A DNA stretch of 64,000 nt from DQWO01 sp964478545 (GCA_964478545.1 CAYZIS010000007.1:21330-85329); one strand, 5' to 3'; positions 8,621-17,180 are shown, numbered from the stretch's first letter. Notes: generated from the letters alone by a model not told the origin. Made by a program: numbers and translations.

Positions 8621-9436
8621 ATGATTAAACGGGAAAAATCGAATTATACCATTCAGGCGGTAGCCCATGCGTTGGCTTTGTTGGAGGAATTCAGTGGTGA
8701 TACTGATGAGCTGGGAGTAACGGAGCTCAGCAAACGTTTGAAATTGCATAAAAACAATGTTTTTCGGCTACTGGCAACCTTGGAAGAGCGGGGGTATATC
8801 GAACAAAACCGAGTGACGGAAAATTATCGCCTCGGTATTAAGAGCCTGGAGCTTGGACAGACATTCATTAAGCAGATGGGAGTCTTGCGTCAGGCCCGTC
8901 CCATCATGGAACGTTTAAGTCAGGATCTGCGTGAAAATGCCTACGTGGGAGTGATTCGCAATCATAATGTTGTCTATCTGGATGTGGTTGAATCGGATCA
9001 GGCGGTGCGGGTTGTTTCCCGGGTTGGATCACAGTTGCCGGTCTGGTGTTCCGCTATCGGCAAGGGTCAGATTGCCGATCTCAATCAGGGCGAGTTAGAT
9101 AAAGTTTTACCGCCGGTACGGGACTGGCGGGAATGTACGAAAAATTCTATTAAAAATAAGGAAGAATTGCTGAAAGAGCTTGAAATGGTTCGTGAATTGG
9201 GATATGCAGTTGATAATGAGGAATATGACCTGGATGTAAAGTGTGTTGGCGCCTCGATTCGCGATTATACCAAAAGGGTGGTTGCCGGTATCAGCGTTTC
9301 AGGTCCATCCTTCCGTTTGTCAGCGGAACGGATTGCCGATGAGGTCGGTCCGGCGGTAAAAAAAGCAGCGGCTGATATATCCCGGCGTCTTGGATATGAA
9401 GTGGCATTGAATGTTGCTGGAGAATCATCAGACTAA
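8621..9436 (+). CDS. IclR family transcriptional regulator
   Basis: A 271-residue regulator with an N-terminal winged helix (about residues 10-70, TELSKRLKLHKNNVFRLLAT) and a C-terminal IclR effector domain (about 85-255). The ATG at 8621 is preferred: a G-rich ribosome site (AGGGGGGG) precedes it, and the 41 extra residues of the longer frame from 8498 are translated hairpin DNA. IclR proteins bind small organic acids and usually control neighbouring uptake or catabolic genes, so the divergent TRAP operon is the natural target. The last 26 bases overlap hemW. The effector is unknown. Confidence 0.92.
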   Translation: MIKREKSNYTIQAVAHALALLEEFSGDTDELGVTELSKRLKLHKNNVFRLLATLEERGYIEQNRVTENYRLGIKSLELGQTFIKQMGVLRQARPIMERLSQDLRENAYVGVIRNHNVVYLDVVESDQAVRVVSRVGSQLPVWCSAIGKGQIADLNQGELDKVLPPVRDWRECTKNSIKNKEELLKELEMVRELGYAVDNEEYDLDVKCVGASIRDYTKRVVAGISVSGPSFRLSAERIADEVGPAVKKAAADISRRLGYEVALNVAGESSD

Positions 9437-10619
9437 TTTTTCTGCTTCCGCGTTTTCTCTTTATCTGCATATCCCTTTTTGTCTCTCCAGGTGCCATTAT
9501 TGTGCCTTCTATTCCACCGTTGCGACCCCAGTTCCTGAAGCCCTCTATCTCAGGGCATTATTAAATCAGTTTAATGTCAGGGTTGGCGATTGGCACGGGC
9601 GTCAACTTAAGACGATTTATATAGGAGGTGGTACACCATCTCTCCTATCTCCATCATTCTACGCGAAATTCCTTAACTGTTTATCTTCTCATTTTCATTT
9701 CCTGCCGGGTACTGAAATCACCATTGAGGCCAATCCTGCAACCCTGAACGAAGAAAAAATCAGGGCTTATCAATCACTGGGTATCAACCGGTTCAGCCTG
9801 GGTATTCAGACCTTTGCCGATTGGGGCTTGGAATTACTGGGACGTCAGCATTCCAGTGCTGATGCTGTAGATACGGTTAAAATGATGCATCGTTGCGGCG
9901 TGAAAAATCTCAGTATTGATTTAATATATGCCTATCCCGGGCAAACCTTTGTCGGCCTTCGCAGCGATCTGGAATCAGCTATCCGCCTGGAACCGGTACA
10001 TATCTCTGCCTATTGCCTGTCTATCGAATCGGGTACGCCCCTGGCGAAAGCAATAAAAAATAAAGTTTTACCACGGCCATCGGAAGATGATCAGTCCCGT
10101 TTTATGGAGGAAACAGCCAATTTTCTTGGTGATTCCGGATACTGTCAGTATGAAATATCCAATTTTTCCCGGCCCGGTTTCCAGTCTCGACACAACCTGG
10201 CTTACTGGGAATTGCAGGATTACTGGGGTCTGGGTGCTGGTGCCTGGTCCTCACGAAGGTTGGAAAAAAATAAATTGTGTTGGGCTACCAGATATATGAA
10301 TGAGCCTGAGGTAGAAGGTTATCTACGTCGTTTTGGTGACTATGTTGAAAACCTAGACCATGCTGTTTCTGCTGAGATAGATACCATATCCTACGAAACT
10401 TCCTTTGCCGAGCGAATGATCATGGGGCTAAGACTTGTTGGCGGTGTTGATTTGGCTGCTGTGGCTGCTGAATATGATTGTAATTTGGTCCATCGTGCTT
10501 TAGCCCGGCTGGATGTGGCAATGGGTGTAGGATTAGTGGAGCGGCTGGATGACCATCTGAGATTGACTGCTCGAGGCCGCCTGCTGGCAGATGAAGTGGC
10601 ATTGGAGCTACTGGATTGA
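9411..10619 (+). CDS. hemW: Radical SAM protein HemW (HemN-like)
   Basis: A 402-residue radical SAM protein. The [4Fe-4S] motif is CLSRCHYC (C-x3-C-x2-C) at about residues 24-31, followed by the glycine-rich IGGGTPS near 72 and the C-terminal HemW/HemN winged region. Length and N-terminus fit HemW, the haem chaperone paralogue, rather than coproporphyrinogen dehydrogenase HemN, which is longer and has extra N-terminal residues before the cluster motif. The start overlaps the end of iclR by 26 bp, suggesting translational coupling. The role would be haem trafficking into respiratory enzymes. Some doubt about the start remains, because an AGAATC stretch is the only upstream ribosome-like sequence. 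Confidence 0.88.
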   Translation: MLLENHQTNFSASAFSLYLHIPFCLSRCHYCAFYSTVATPVPEALYLRALLNQFNVRVGDWHGRQLKTIYIGGGTPSLLSPSFYAKFLNCLSSHFHFLPGTEITIEANPATLNEEKIRAYQSLGINRFSLGIQTFADWGLELLGRQHSSADAVDTVKMMHRCGVKNLSIDLIYAYPGQTFVGLRSDLESAIRLEPVHISAYCLSIESGTPLAKAIKNKVLPRPSEDDQSRFMEETANFLGDSGYCQYEISNFSRPGFQSRHNLAYWELQDYWGLGAGAWSSRRLEKNKLCWATRYMNEPEVEGYLRRFGDYVENLDHAVSAEIDTISYETSFAERMIMGLRLVGGVDLAAVAAEYDCNLVHRALARLDVAMGVGLVERLDDHLRLTARGRLLADEVALELLD

Positions 10620-10718
10620 GCACTTTTGGTCACGAGAGTTACTCAATTTAAGTTGACAAAATAAGGGGGGACGGTTTAAGGTTCGCCTGAATTTTATGAT
10701 GGAAAGGATGAATGACTG

Positions 10719-11255
10719 ATGGATAAAGCGAAACGACAGGGACTGATTATTGTCAATACCGGCCACGGCAAGGGGAAGACAACGGCAGCTCTGGGGACTG
10801 CTTTTCGGGCTGCCGGCCAGGGTTTTGAAATTATCATCATTCAATTTATCAAGGGTTCCTGGAAATATGGTGAACTGGAAGCGGCAAAAAAATTTGATAA
10901 TATAACCATTACCCCGATGGGCAAGGGTTTTATTAGATTGGGATCGGCTGAACCTGAGTCCGCTGACTGCGAGCTGGCGGAAAAGACCTGGCAGGCTTGT
11001 GAACAGGCCATTTTATCCGGTGATTATGATCTGGTTATTTGTGATGAAGTAAATTATGCCCTTTCCTATAAGTTGCTGTCTGTCCAGCGGGTGGTTGAAA
11101 CACTCAATAATAAGCCATCCCATGTTCATGTTATTCTGACCGGTCGTGATGCTCCTCCGGAAATTATTGAGCTGGCAGACCTGGTAACAGAAATGAAAGA
11201 GATTAAACATCCTTATAAAAAGGGAATATCAGCCCAGCGAGGCATAGAATTCTGA
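10719..11255 (+). CDS. cobO: Corrinoid adenosyltransferase CobO/CobA (BtuR)
   Basis: A 178-residue ATP:cob(I)yrinic acid/cobalamin adenosyltransferase that places the 5'-deoxyadenosyl group on reduced corrinoids. The P-loop GHGKGKTTAALG (about 14-25) and the characteristic C-terminus KGISAQRGIEF identify the CobA family; CDEVNYAL near 108 is the Walker B region. The ribosome site AAGGATG lies upstream of the ATG. It is the first gene of a corrinoid set continuing to 17180, and its stop overlaps the next start by one base. No cobalamin riboswitch was recognised in the 99 bases upstream. Confidence 0.95.
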   Translation: MDKAKRQGLIIVNTGHGKGKTTAALGTAFRAAGQGFEIIIIQFIKGSWKYGELEAAKKFDNITITPMGKGFIRLGSAEPESADCELAEKTWQACEQAILSGDYDLVICDEVNYALSYKLLSVQRVVETLNNKPSHVHVILTGRDAPPEIIELADLVTEMKEIKHPYKKGISAQRGIEF

Positions 11256-11974
11256 TGGGAACCCTGGCTGAATTTCTTGCTTATGTCCAGATTAAGGAAC
11301 CTTTTTTGGGAAAATCCCTTGATTATCTGCTGGCGGCATCGCTTGAGAAACAGCAGGTGACCATAGTGTTACCCAAAGCTTCCATCCCTCTGTCAATGGT
11401 TATGGATCGCCGCCAACTATTGCAGCAGTTGGTTGACCATTTCTGGCCGGACTCGCGGCTGGTAAATATCCATACCCGTGAAGTGTCAGGAGAACTGCGT
11501 TTATTTCCCCTTGAAGCTTCTAAATATTGGAATGATCTGGTTTTTTTCCTGCCCACGGGAGAAAGCTGTGATACAATAACCAACGTTCAGCTGCTGGCGG
11601 CCGGTATAATTGCCAAGCCAGACTATGAAAAGTTTAAAAAATCAACGCAGAGTGATGCCGGAGGAAACTGGCTGGAAGAATCTTTTATCGCTTCTGGAGG
11701 TGAAATTTATTCCGGGATTTCGCTGGAAAAGCTGGTTGCCATTGCCGGCCAGCGAGCCCAAAAAAAAAGGGGTATCGCTCATTTTGTTACCTTAGCCATG
11801 TCAGTTGAGTTGTTTTTAAGCCTGGACTATCATTTTTTACGGTTGAAGGAGTTTGGTGTCAGTGGTTTGGGGCCCTTGACAGCCAGAAGTGTCCTAGGAC
11901 ATCTGCATGCGGTATTTCCGGGCCAGTATTGTGCTGGCTTAAGCCTTGTTCACCAGCTGTCAGGTCATCATTAA
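11255..11974 (+). CDS. Protein of unknown function in corrinoid cluster
   Basis: A 239-residue soluble protein that I do not recognise. It begins on the last base of the cobO stop codon (TGATG overlap), and the next gene starts 17 bases after it, so it is a true operon member. The first 75 residues (FLAYVQIKEPFLGKSLDYLL, then alternating hydrophobics, then LVDHFWPDSRLVNI) faintly recall the small alpha/beta C-terminal domain of DNA polymerase III gamma/tau, but this is a by-eye impression. The second half is mostly helical with no membrane segment or metal motif. It may assist corrinoid or tetrapyrrole handling, but this rests on position only. Confidence 0.7.
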   Translation: MGTLAEFLAYVQIKEPFLGKSLDYLLAASLEKQQVTIVLPKASIPLSMVMDRRQLLQQLVDHFWPDSRLVNIHTREVSGELRLFPLEASKYWNDLVFFLPTGESCDTITNVQLLAAGIIAKPDYEKFKKSTQSDAGGNWLEESFIASGGEIYSGISLEKLVAIAGQRAQKKRGIAHFVTLAMSVELFLSLDYHFLRLKEFGVSGLGPLTARSVLGHLHAVFPGQYCAGLSLVHQLSGHH

Positions 11975-11990
11975 GCATGGTTTCTTGCAG

Positions 11991-12899
11991 ATGAAAATAC
12001 AAAATGTAACCTGGCATTTTATTTTGATGCTGATGCTATTCTTCTTTGGTTCCCTGGGTTTGTTTCAAAACATCGGGCAGGCCGCTGAGTTTATTGATGA
12101 GGTGGGTAACCGGGTTGATATACCCCCGCATCCCCAGCGTGTTATCTCCCTGGTTCCCAGCCTGACGGAAGTTCTTTTTTCCCTGGGCCTGGATGCGCGG
12201 GTGGTCGGGGTTACGGATTTTTCCACTTATCCACCAGCCGCCCGGACAAAACCAAGAATCGGCAGCTTTTTCAACCTTAATCTGGAAAAGATTATTTCCC
12301 TGCATCCAGATCTGGTAGTTGCCAGTATGGATGGCAAACAGGAAAAAATTATTGTTTCACTGAAGAAATTCCACATATCCATCTATCGGGTCAATCCCAG
12401 AAGTTTAAATGATATTTACCGGAGTATTAGTAACCTGGGTGAAATAACGGGAACCCTGCCTCAAGCCCAGCAGGTTATTTTGTCAATGAAAAAGCAGGTT
12501 GGGGCCGTGGAGAGGCGGGTTGCCCATCGGCCGAAGAAACGGGTTTTTTATCAGGTTGGAGTTGATCCCATCGTTACTGTCAATGGTGGAACTTTTGCCG
12601 CGGATTTGATTCGACGTGCTGGTGGCATCCTGGTAACCAGGAAAAATCCCATACTGTATCCCCGGTATTCCATCGAACGGGTTATTGCTGATAATCCCCA
12701 GGTCATTATCATTTCTTCCATGTCACCCAAGACGAACTATCGCCGATTTGCCGGAACCTGGAAAAAATGGCGCTCCATCGAAGCTGTTCGTCTGAATCAG
12801 GTCTATGTTATTGATGCTGACCTGGTTGATCGTCCTTCACCCAGGATTGTTATGGGGTTGGAAAAAATTGCCCGTTTGCTTCATCCTGAAGCCTGGTGA
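11991..12899 (+). CDS. btuF: Periplasmic corrinoid-binding protein, BtuF-like
   Basis: A 302-residue substrate-binding protein of the helical-backbone (BtuF/FhuD) class. I start at 11991, because this ATG is followed by a clean signal peptide (MKIQNVTWHF, then a LMLMLFFFGSLGLF core, cleavage near QAA). Family stretches RVISLVPSLTEVLFSLGL (about 46) and LHPDLVVAS (about 105) are typical of BtuF-like proteins. It would feed the permease and ATPase encoded at 15042 and 16350, which lie beyond cobQ and repeat DNA. Cobinamide or cobalamin is the probable ligand from context; a siderophore cannot be excluded by motif alone. Confidence 0.85.
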   Translation: MKIQNVTWHFILMLMLFFFGSLGLFQNIGQAAEFIDEVGNRVDIPPHPQRVISLVPSLTEVLFSLGLDARVVGVTDFSTYPPAARTKPRIGSFFNLNLEKIISLHPDLVVASMDGKQEKIIVSLKKFHISIYRVNPRSLNDIYRSISNLGEITGTLPQAQQVILSMKKQVGAVERRVAHRPKKRVFYQVGVDPIVTVNGGTFAADLIRRAGGILVTRKNPILYPRYSIERVIADNPQVIIISSMSPKTNYRRFAGTWKKWRSIEAVRLNQVYVIDADLVDRPSPRIVMGLEKIARLLHPEAW

Positions 12900-12914
12900 T
12901 GAAAACCTAACAGT

Positions 12915-13275
12915 ATCCATCCGGAAACTAGTGTTTCCGGATGGGTAATCAGTTCTCAACTTTCTGCAGTCAGCTTAACTAGTACTGCGTCCCGAAAGTC
13001 TTGACCATATTAGTGGCAATCCTAAATCTGATATGCCAGCATCATATTGAACCATTTTATGCAATATAAATAAAGTAATATCAACAAGTTACACGTATAA
13101 AAAGGATCAATATTGTTCTTCGTTTCACGTAAATTAAACAGCCAGAAAACATATCAGAACTTCTGGGACGTAGTACTAGCTGTTTCTCCAATGTTTTACT
13201 GAAAGCTGAAAGCTGATGGCTGATCGCTGAAAGCGTTTATCAGGAAATGAATGTTTCCAAATGAACACTAAACAG
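12915..13275. repeat. ATCCGGAAAC / AGCTGAAAGC repeat, interrupted by a MITE
   Basis: The left part is a 12-bp-stem hairpin CCATCCGGAAAC-TAGT-GTTTCCGGATGG (12917-12944) that could also end btuF transcription. The right part runs ACTGAAAGCTGAAAGCTGAT to a second half hairpin ending ATGAACACTA near 13270. The uninterrupted version of the same unit is at 33461-33602. Here a 193-bp element (12983-13175) has entered it. The spacer 12900-13288 contains nothing else. Confidence 0.8.
12983..13175. mobile_element. 193-bp MITE with CTAG target duplication
   Basis: The inverted ends are TACTGCGTCCC (left) and GGGACGTAGTA (right), with CTAG directly on both sides (12979-12982 and 13176-13179). The inner ends also pair (about AAGTCTTG against CAGAACTT). 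There is no ORF. It is inserted in the AGCTGAAAGC repeat, whose empty form is visible at 33461-33602, so the insertion is polarised: repeat first, element later. Confidence 0.85.
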
Positions 13276-13288
13276 GATTTTTTGAAAA

Positions 13289-13465
13289 ATGATTAACGAA
13301 AAACTGGAAAACGAACAGCGGGGCATTACAGACCGGCGTTATCTGACCTGTGAGAAATATGGTGATGTGTTTGAAATTAAGGATGGTATGGCTTGCCATC
13401 ATCCAACAGAAACCTGTAAATACCGGTTGTCATGTCCCATTTACCAGATAGGTCAAAATGATTGA
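13289..13465 (+). CDS. Small cysteine-rich protein upstream of cobQ
   Basis: A 58-residue ORF. It starts MINEKLENEQRG and carries cysteines at about 21, 36, 43 and 49 (LTCEKYG, MACHHPTETC, LSCPIYQ), with a His-His pair next to the second. This spacing could bind zinc or an iron-sulfur cluster. Its stop lies 16 bases before the preferred cobQ start and overlaps the alternative cobQ start at 13458, which argues for translation coupled to cobQ. Only a weak purine-rich ribosome site precedes the ATG. I do not recognise the family; a redox or metal-trafficking partner of corrinoid salvage is a guess from position. Confidence 0.55.
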   Translation: MINEKLENEQRGITDRRYLTCEKYGDVFEIKDGMACHHPTETCKYRLSCPIYQIGQND

Positions 13466-13481
13466 TAGGGGTGTGAAAACT

Positions 13482-15041
13482 ATGGTCAGTAACAAAAAAC
13501 AGGCAAAACTCTTGATGGTGCAAGGCACCGGTTCAAGTGTTGGTAAAAGCATGCTGGTGGCTGGTTTATGCCGTTATTTTGCCCGCCAGGGGGTAGCCGT
13601 TGTCCCCTTTAAAGCTCAGAACATGGCTCTTAATTCGTATATTACCCCCGAGGGGCATGAAATGGGCCGGGCGCAGGTGGTGCAGGCCGAAGCCTGCGGG
13701 TTGGTACCTCATGTACATATGAATCCGGTTTTGATCAAGCCCAACAGCGATGTTGGGGCCCAGGTGATTATCCACGGGGTGCCGGTGGGCAATATGTCAG
13801 CGGTTAAGTATCATCAGTACAAGGGGAAGGCCTGGGAAGCGGTGTTGAGCAGCTTTTCTTTTTTGCGGGACCACTATGAACTCATTATTATTGAAGGGGC
13901 TGGCAGCCCGGCAGAGATTAACTTGCGTGAGAATGATATTGTCAACATGGGTTTGGCAACCCATATCGGGGCACCGGTTCTGCTGGTTGGTGATATTGAT
14001 AAGGGCGGAGTTTTTGCATCGCTGGTGGGTACCATGGAATTACTGTCTCCTGTTGAACGGGAGTTGGTCAAAGGTTTTGTGATCAATAAATTCCGTGGCG
14101 ATCGCCGACTGCTGGAGCCGGGATTGGAGATCATTTCCCGCCGCTGCAATGTGCCTTTTGTCGGTGTTGTTCCTTATTTCCGTGATTTTTACCTGCCTGA
14201 GGAAGATGGAGTGGCAGTGGAAGGGTATGGAAAGGGGGCCGAAGAGGATGTGACCGTATCCCGGGTTGGAAAACTGCTGGTGGCCGTGATTAAGCTGCCC
14301 CATATATCAAATTTTACCGACTTTGATCCCCTGGATCAGGAAGTGGATGTCCGGCTGGACTATCTGCAGCCGGAAGAAGATTTTGCCGATTATGATCTGG
14401 TTATTATCCCCGGCAGTAAAAATACCATTGATGATCTACAGCAGCTCCACCAGTTGGGTTTTGCTCATCGTCTCACAGAATTTGCAGCTGCCGGAGGAGC
14501 TGTTGCTGGTATTTGTGGTGGCTATCAGATGCTTGGACGGTATATCACCGACCCTTATCAGGTGGAGACCGTCCAGGGCCAGGTGGAAGGGCTTGGGCTT
14601 TTGGAGGTACAAACCGAACTGGACCGGGAAAAAGTGACTGTCCAGAGTTGTGGTGAATTGGTTGCTGGTGGCTGGCCGGGCATGGACCAACTTCAGGTTT
14701 CCGGCTACGAAATTCATATGGGTCGTACCCGGTTGGAATCCAGCGCCAGAGCGTTGTTGTTGGTGGCGGAAAACAGCACTGAAGGGAGCAGCCATTATGA
14801 TGGGGCTTTAAATGTTGACGGGACCGTCTGGGGGACATATTTCCATGGAATTTTTGATAACGATGATTTTCGCCGCCAGTACCTGAACCGGCTGAAACAA
14901 AAACGTTTTGGTGCACAGGTAGCGTCCCTGCCGGCGGGTTCATTTGCGGTGCAAAAGGAAAAAGGTTTGGATTCATTGGCGGACTTGCTGGCTGATGCTC
15001 TTGATATGGTGGTCATAAAAACCATCATTGAGAATTGTTGA
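13482..15041 (+). CDS. cobQ: Cobyric acid synthase CobQ (CbiP)
   Basis: A 519-residue glutamine-dependent amidotransferase that amidates adenosylcobyrinic acid a,c-diamide at b, d, e and g. The N-terminal ATPase domain has GTGSSVGKSMLVAGL (about 14-28) and PFKAQNMALNS; the C-terminal class-I-like glutaminase domain carries the nucleophile in AGICGGYQMLG (about 342-352) and a late FHGIFDN. ATG 13482 is preferred, with AGGGG ten bases upstream and a family-like N-terminus; ATG 13458 is an alternative that adds eight residues. It is followed immediately by the btuC-like gene. CobO plus CobQ with an importer suggests corrinoid salvage and late cobamide synthesis. Confidence 0.95.
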   Translation: MVSNKKQAKLLMVQGTGSSVGKSMLVAGLCRYFARQGVAVVPFKAQNMALNSYITPEGHEMGRAQVVQAEACGLVPHVHMNPVLIKPNSDVGAQVIIHGVPVGNMSAVKYHQYKGKAWEAVLSSFSFLRDHYELIIIEGAGSPAEINLRENDIVNMGLATHIGAPVLLVGDIDKGGVFASLVGTMELLSPVERELVKGFVINKFRGDRRLLEPGLEIISRRCNVPFVGVVPYFRDFYLPEEDGVAVEGYGKGAEEDVTVSRVGKLLVAVIKLPHISNFTDFDPLDQEVDVRLDYLQPEEDFADYDLVIIPGSKNTIDDLQQLHQLGFAHRLTEFAAAGGAVAGICGGYQMLGRYITDPYQVETVQGQVEGLGLLEVQTELDREKVTVQSCGELVAGGWPGMDQLQVSGYEIHMGRTRLESSARALLLVAENSTEGSSHYDGALNVDGTVWGTYFHGIFDNDDFRRQYLNRLKQKRFGAQVASLPAGSFAVQKEKGLDSLADLLADALDMVVIKTIIENC

Positions 15042-16088
15042 ATGTCCAGAACTTCTTGGTATTTTTTATTTTTATCGTTTCTCATCGTCTTGATCATCAT
15101 GATTTCGGCGGTGTTGGGTGCTGCCCAGCTTTCTCTGGTGGCAGTGCTAAAGGCGCTGGTTGGTGGATTGCCGGGGTTCAAAAGTCTGTTGCATGGAGAA
15201 ACAGTGCCTCTGAGTCATCATTTGATAGTCTGGGATGTGCGGCTGCCCCGTATCCTGGTGGCCCTGCTGGTAGGGGCCTCCCTGGGGATGGCCGGGGCCG
15301 TATTCCAGGGTTTGCTGCTTAATCCTCTGGCTGATCCTTTTACTATTGGGGTTTCTGCGGGGGCCGCATTCGGGGCCACGGTAGCAATTATTCTTCAGGG
15401 GGTGATCGTTGGTCTTCCCGTATTACATAGCTTTGGCATTATTCCCTTTTTTGCCTTTGCCGGGGCCCTGTTGTCTTTATTTTTTGTCTATTTCATTGCC
15501 AGAAGTGAAGGTCGTATTTTACCGGAAAGTCTGATACTTGCCGGGGTGATTGTTGCCTCCTTTTTGTCAGCTTTAATCAGCTTTTGTAAAAGTATTGCCG
15601 GTGATAACCTGTCAGCTATCGTGTTTTGGATTATGGGTAGCCTTTCAGGTCGACTCTGGCAGCATGTCTACATTCTGTTGCCCTATTTCATTGTCTGTTT
15701 TCTCATCATGCAGGCCCATGCCCGGCATCTTAATATTATGGCCATGGGAGATACCACTGCCATGCAGCTGGGTGTCGATGTTCAGCAGGTACGTCGCCGC
15801 CTGTTGTTATTTGCCTCGCTGCTGACGGCAGTTGCTGTATCCATCAGTGGAGTGATTGGTTTTGTTGGTCTGGTGGTACCCCATATTAACCGATTGATTC
15901 TGGGCCCTAACCATCGGACTTTGATTCCGGCATCGGCTTTGCTGGGTGGCGGGATATTAATCCTTTCCGATACCCTGGCTCGCACGGTTGCCGGATCAAC
16001 GGAAATTCCCGTGGGGGTGGTGACCGCATTGCTGGGAGCGCCTTTTTTCTGTTATATTTTCAAGAAAAAATTCAATGCGTCCCATTAG
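15042..16088 (+). CDS. btuC: Corrinoid/iron ABC transporter permease, BtuC/FecCD type
   Basis: A 348-residue inner-membrane protein with about ten hydrophobic segments, the FecCD/BtuC size. Landmarks are WDVRLPRILVALLVGASLGMAG (about 65-86), the NPLADPFTIGVSAGAAFGA loop (about 94-112), and FVGLVVPHINR near 282, the cytoplasmic loop that contacts the ATPase. Its ATG abuts the cobQ stop without a gap. The ATPase partner at 16350 is separated by 261 bp of repeat DNA. Context makes corrinoid transport more likely than iron. Confidence 0.88.
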   Translation: MSRTSWYFLFLSFLIVLIIMISAVLGAAQLSLVAVLKALVGGLPGFKSLLHGETVPLSHHLIVWDVRLPRILVALLVGASLGMAGAVFQGLLLNPLADPFTIGVSAGAAFGATVAIILQGVIVGLPVLHSFGIIPFFAFAGALLSLFFVYFIARSEGRILPESLILAGVIVASFLSALISFCKSIAGDNLSAIVFWIMGSLSGRLWQHVYILLPYFIVCFLIMQAHARHLNIMAMGDTTAMQLGVDVQQVRRRLLLFASLLTAVAVSISGVIGFVGLVVPHINRLILGPNHRTLIPASALLGGGILILSDTLARTVAGSTEIPVGVVTALLGAPFFCYIFKKKFNASH

Positions 16089-16335
16089 CACCTTACTCCT
16101 GAATTGCTGTCACTCTTTTGAGTAACTAATTATAATATATTGAAATCATTAATCTTTTGTTTGTCAATAGCTCACGTTTATAAAGCAATTGCCTAAGGAT
16201 GTTCCGGCTTGGCTCATAGCCGTGTCTGCCGACAGGCAGGCGGCATTGATCGCCGGCGAGAATGAGCGAGAGCCATGTCGGAACGTTCTGAAGGAAATTT
16301 CTTTTGGGTTGAGGGACTTAGCCCGCCTTAGAGTG
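16088..16335. repeat. Composite interspersed repeat between btuC and btuD
   Basis: It begins with a fragment of repeat R1 (CTTACTCCTGAATTGCTG) and continues with ATATATTGAAAT and the foldback GGCTTGGCTCATAGCCGTGT...ATGAGCGAGAGCCATG. Its core CTGCCGACAGGCAGGCGGCATTGA is shared with 34754-34939. It ends with TTTTGGGTTGAGGG, also found at about 3354. It fills the spacer inside the transporter operon. Confidence 0.7.
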
Positions 16336-16349
16336 GAATTGTATTGTAG

Positions 16350-17180
16350 ATGACCCAGGCTGAAAAAAAATCTCCTTCATCAAAGCGATCCTTTAATGAA
16401 TTGTTACGGGTCAACAGTTTGTCTTGTGGTTATGGCAGCAAGATGGTGCTCCATGATGTTTCCTTCAGTCTCTGGACAGGCTTTTTTTGTGGTCTTCTAG
16501 GCCCCAATGGTTCGGGTAAATCCACTTTGATTAATAATCTCTGCCGGGTATTTCAGCCCCAGGGAGGTGAACTTTTTCTGGAAGGACAAAACCTGGAAGC
16601 ATTCAGCCGCCGCGAACTGGCAACCAAGATTGCGGTGGTTCCCCAGGATACGCATATTTCATTCCCTTTTTTGGTTCGTGAAGTGGTGTCCATGGGGCGC
16701 AACCCTCATATTTCAGGTTTGTTTGCCAAAGGTTACCGGGAAGACGACCCGGTAGTTTCCCGCATCATGGCGGAAACCGGCATAGAGTATCTGCAGGACC
16801 GTCCTATTACCAATATCAGTGGTGGTGAACGGCAGCTGGTGCTACTGGCCCGGGCGCTGGTTCAGGAACCGAAACTTCTTTTGCTGGATGAACCAACTTC
16901 CAACCTTGACATCAGCCATTCAGTTAAAATTCTGCGGTTGGTGGAAAAAAAGGTGAAAGATGAGGGCTTGGCGGTGCTGGCTATCTTCCATGACCTGAAT
17001 CTGGCCAGTATTTTTACTGATTATCTTTTTCTGCTTCAGGAAGGGAGCATTGCTTTCCAGGGGGAAACGATCGACGTCATGCAGCAGCATATCCTGGAAA
17101 AGGTTTTTGCCACCGACTTATGTGTTTATACCCCACCTTTGATTGGCCGTCCCCAGGTTTCCATTCCCACGGTTTTATAA
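16350..17180 (+). CDS. btuD: Corrinoid/iron ABC transporter ATP-binding protein, BtuD/FecE type
   Basis: A 276-residue ATPase with Walker A GPNGSGKST (about 51-59), signature ISGGERQLV (about 156-164), Walker B LLLLDEPTSNLD and the H-loop in AIFHDLNLA, all intact. The family and position match the energising subunit for the BtuC-like permease. The ATG has no strong ribosome site, and about 18 residues precede the first strand of the domain, so the true start could lie slightly downstream. Its 3' end faces the yihY gene at a distance of 10 bases. Confidence 0.88.
   Translation: MTQAEKKSPSSKRSFNELLRVNSLSCGYGSKMVLHDVSFSLWTGFFCGLLGPNGSGKSTLINNLCRVFQPQGGELFLEGQNLEAFSRRELATKIAVVPQDTHISFPFLVREVVSMGRNPHISGLFAKGYREDDPVVSRIMAETGIEYLQDRPITNISGGERQLVLLARALVQEPKLLLLDEPTSNLDISHSVKILRLVEKKVKDEGLAVLAIFHDLNLASIFTDYLFLLQEGSIAFQGETIDVMQQHILEKVFATDLCVYTPPLIGRPQVSIPTVL

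Noticed and set aside
9411..10619. Annotation as coproporphyrinogen dehydrogenase HemN
   Set aside because: The protein is too short at the N-terminus and begins almost directly at the cluster motif, which fits HemW.
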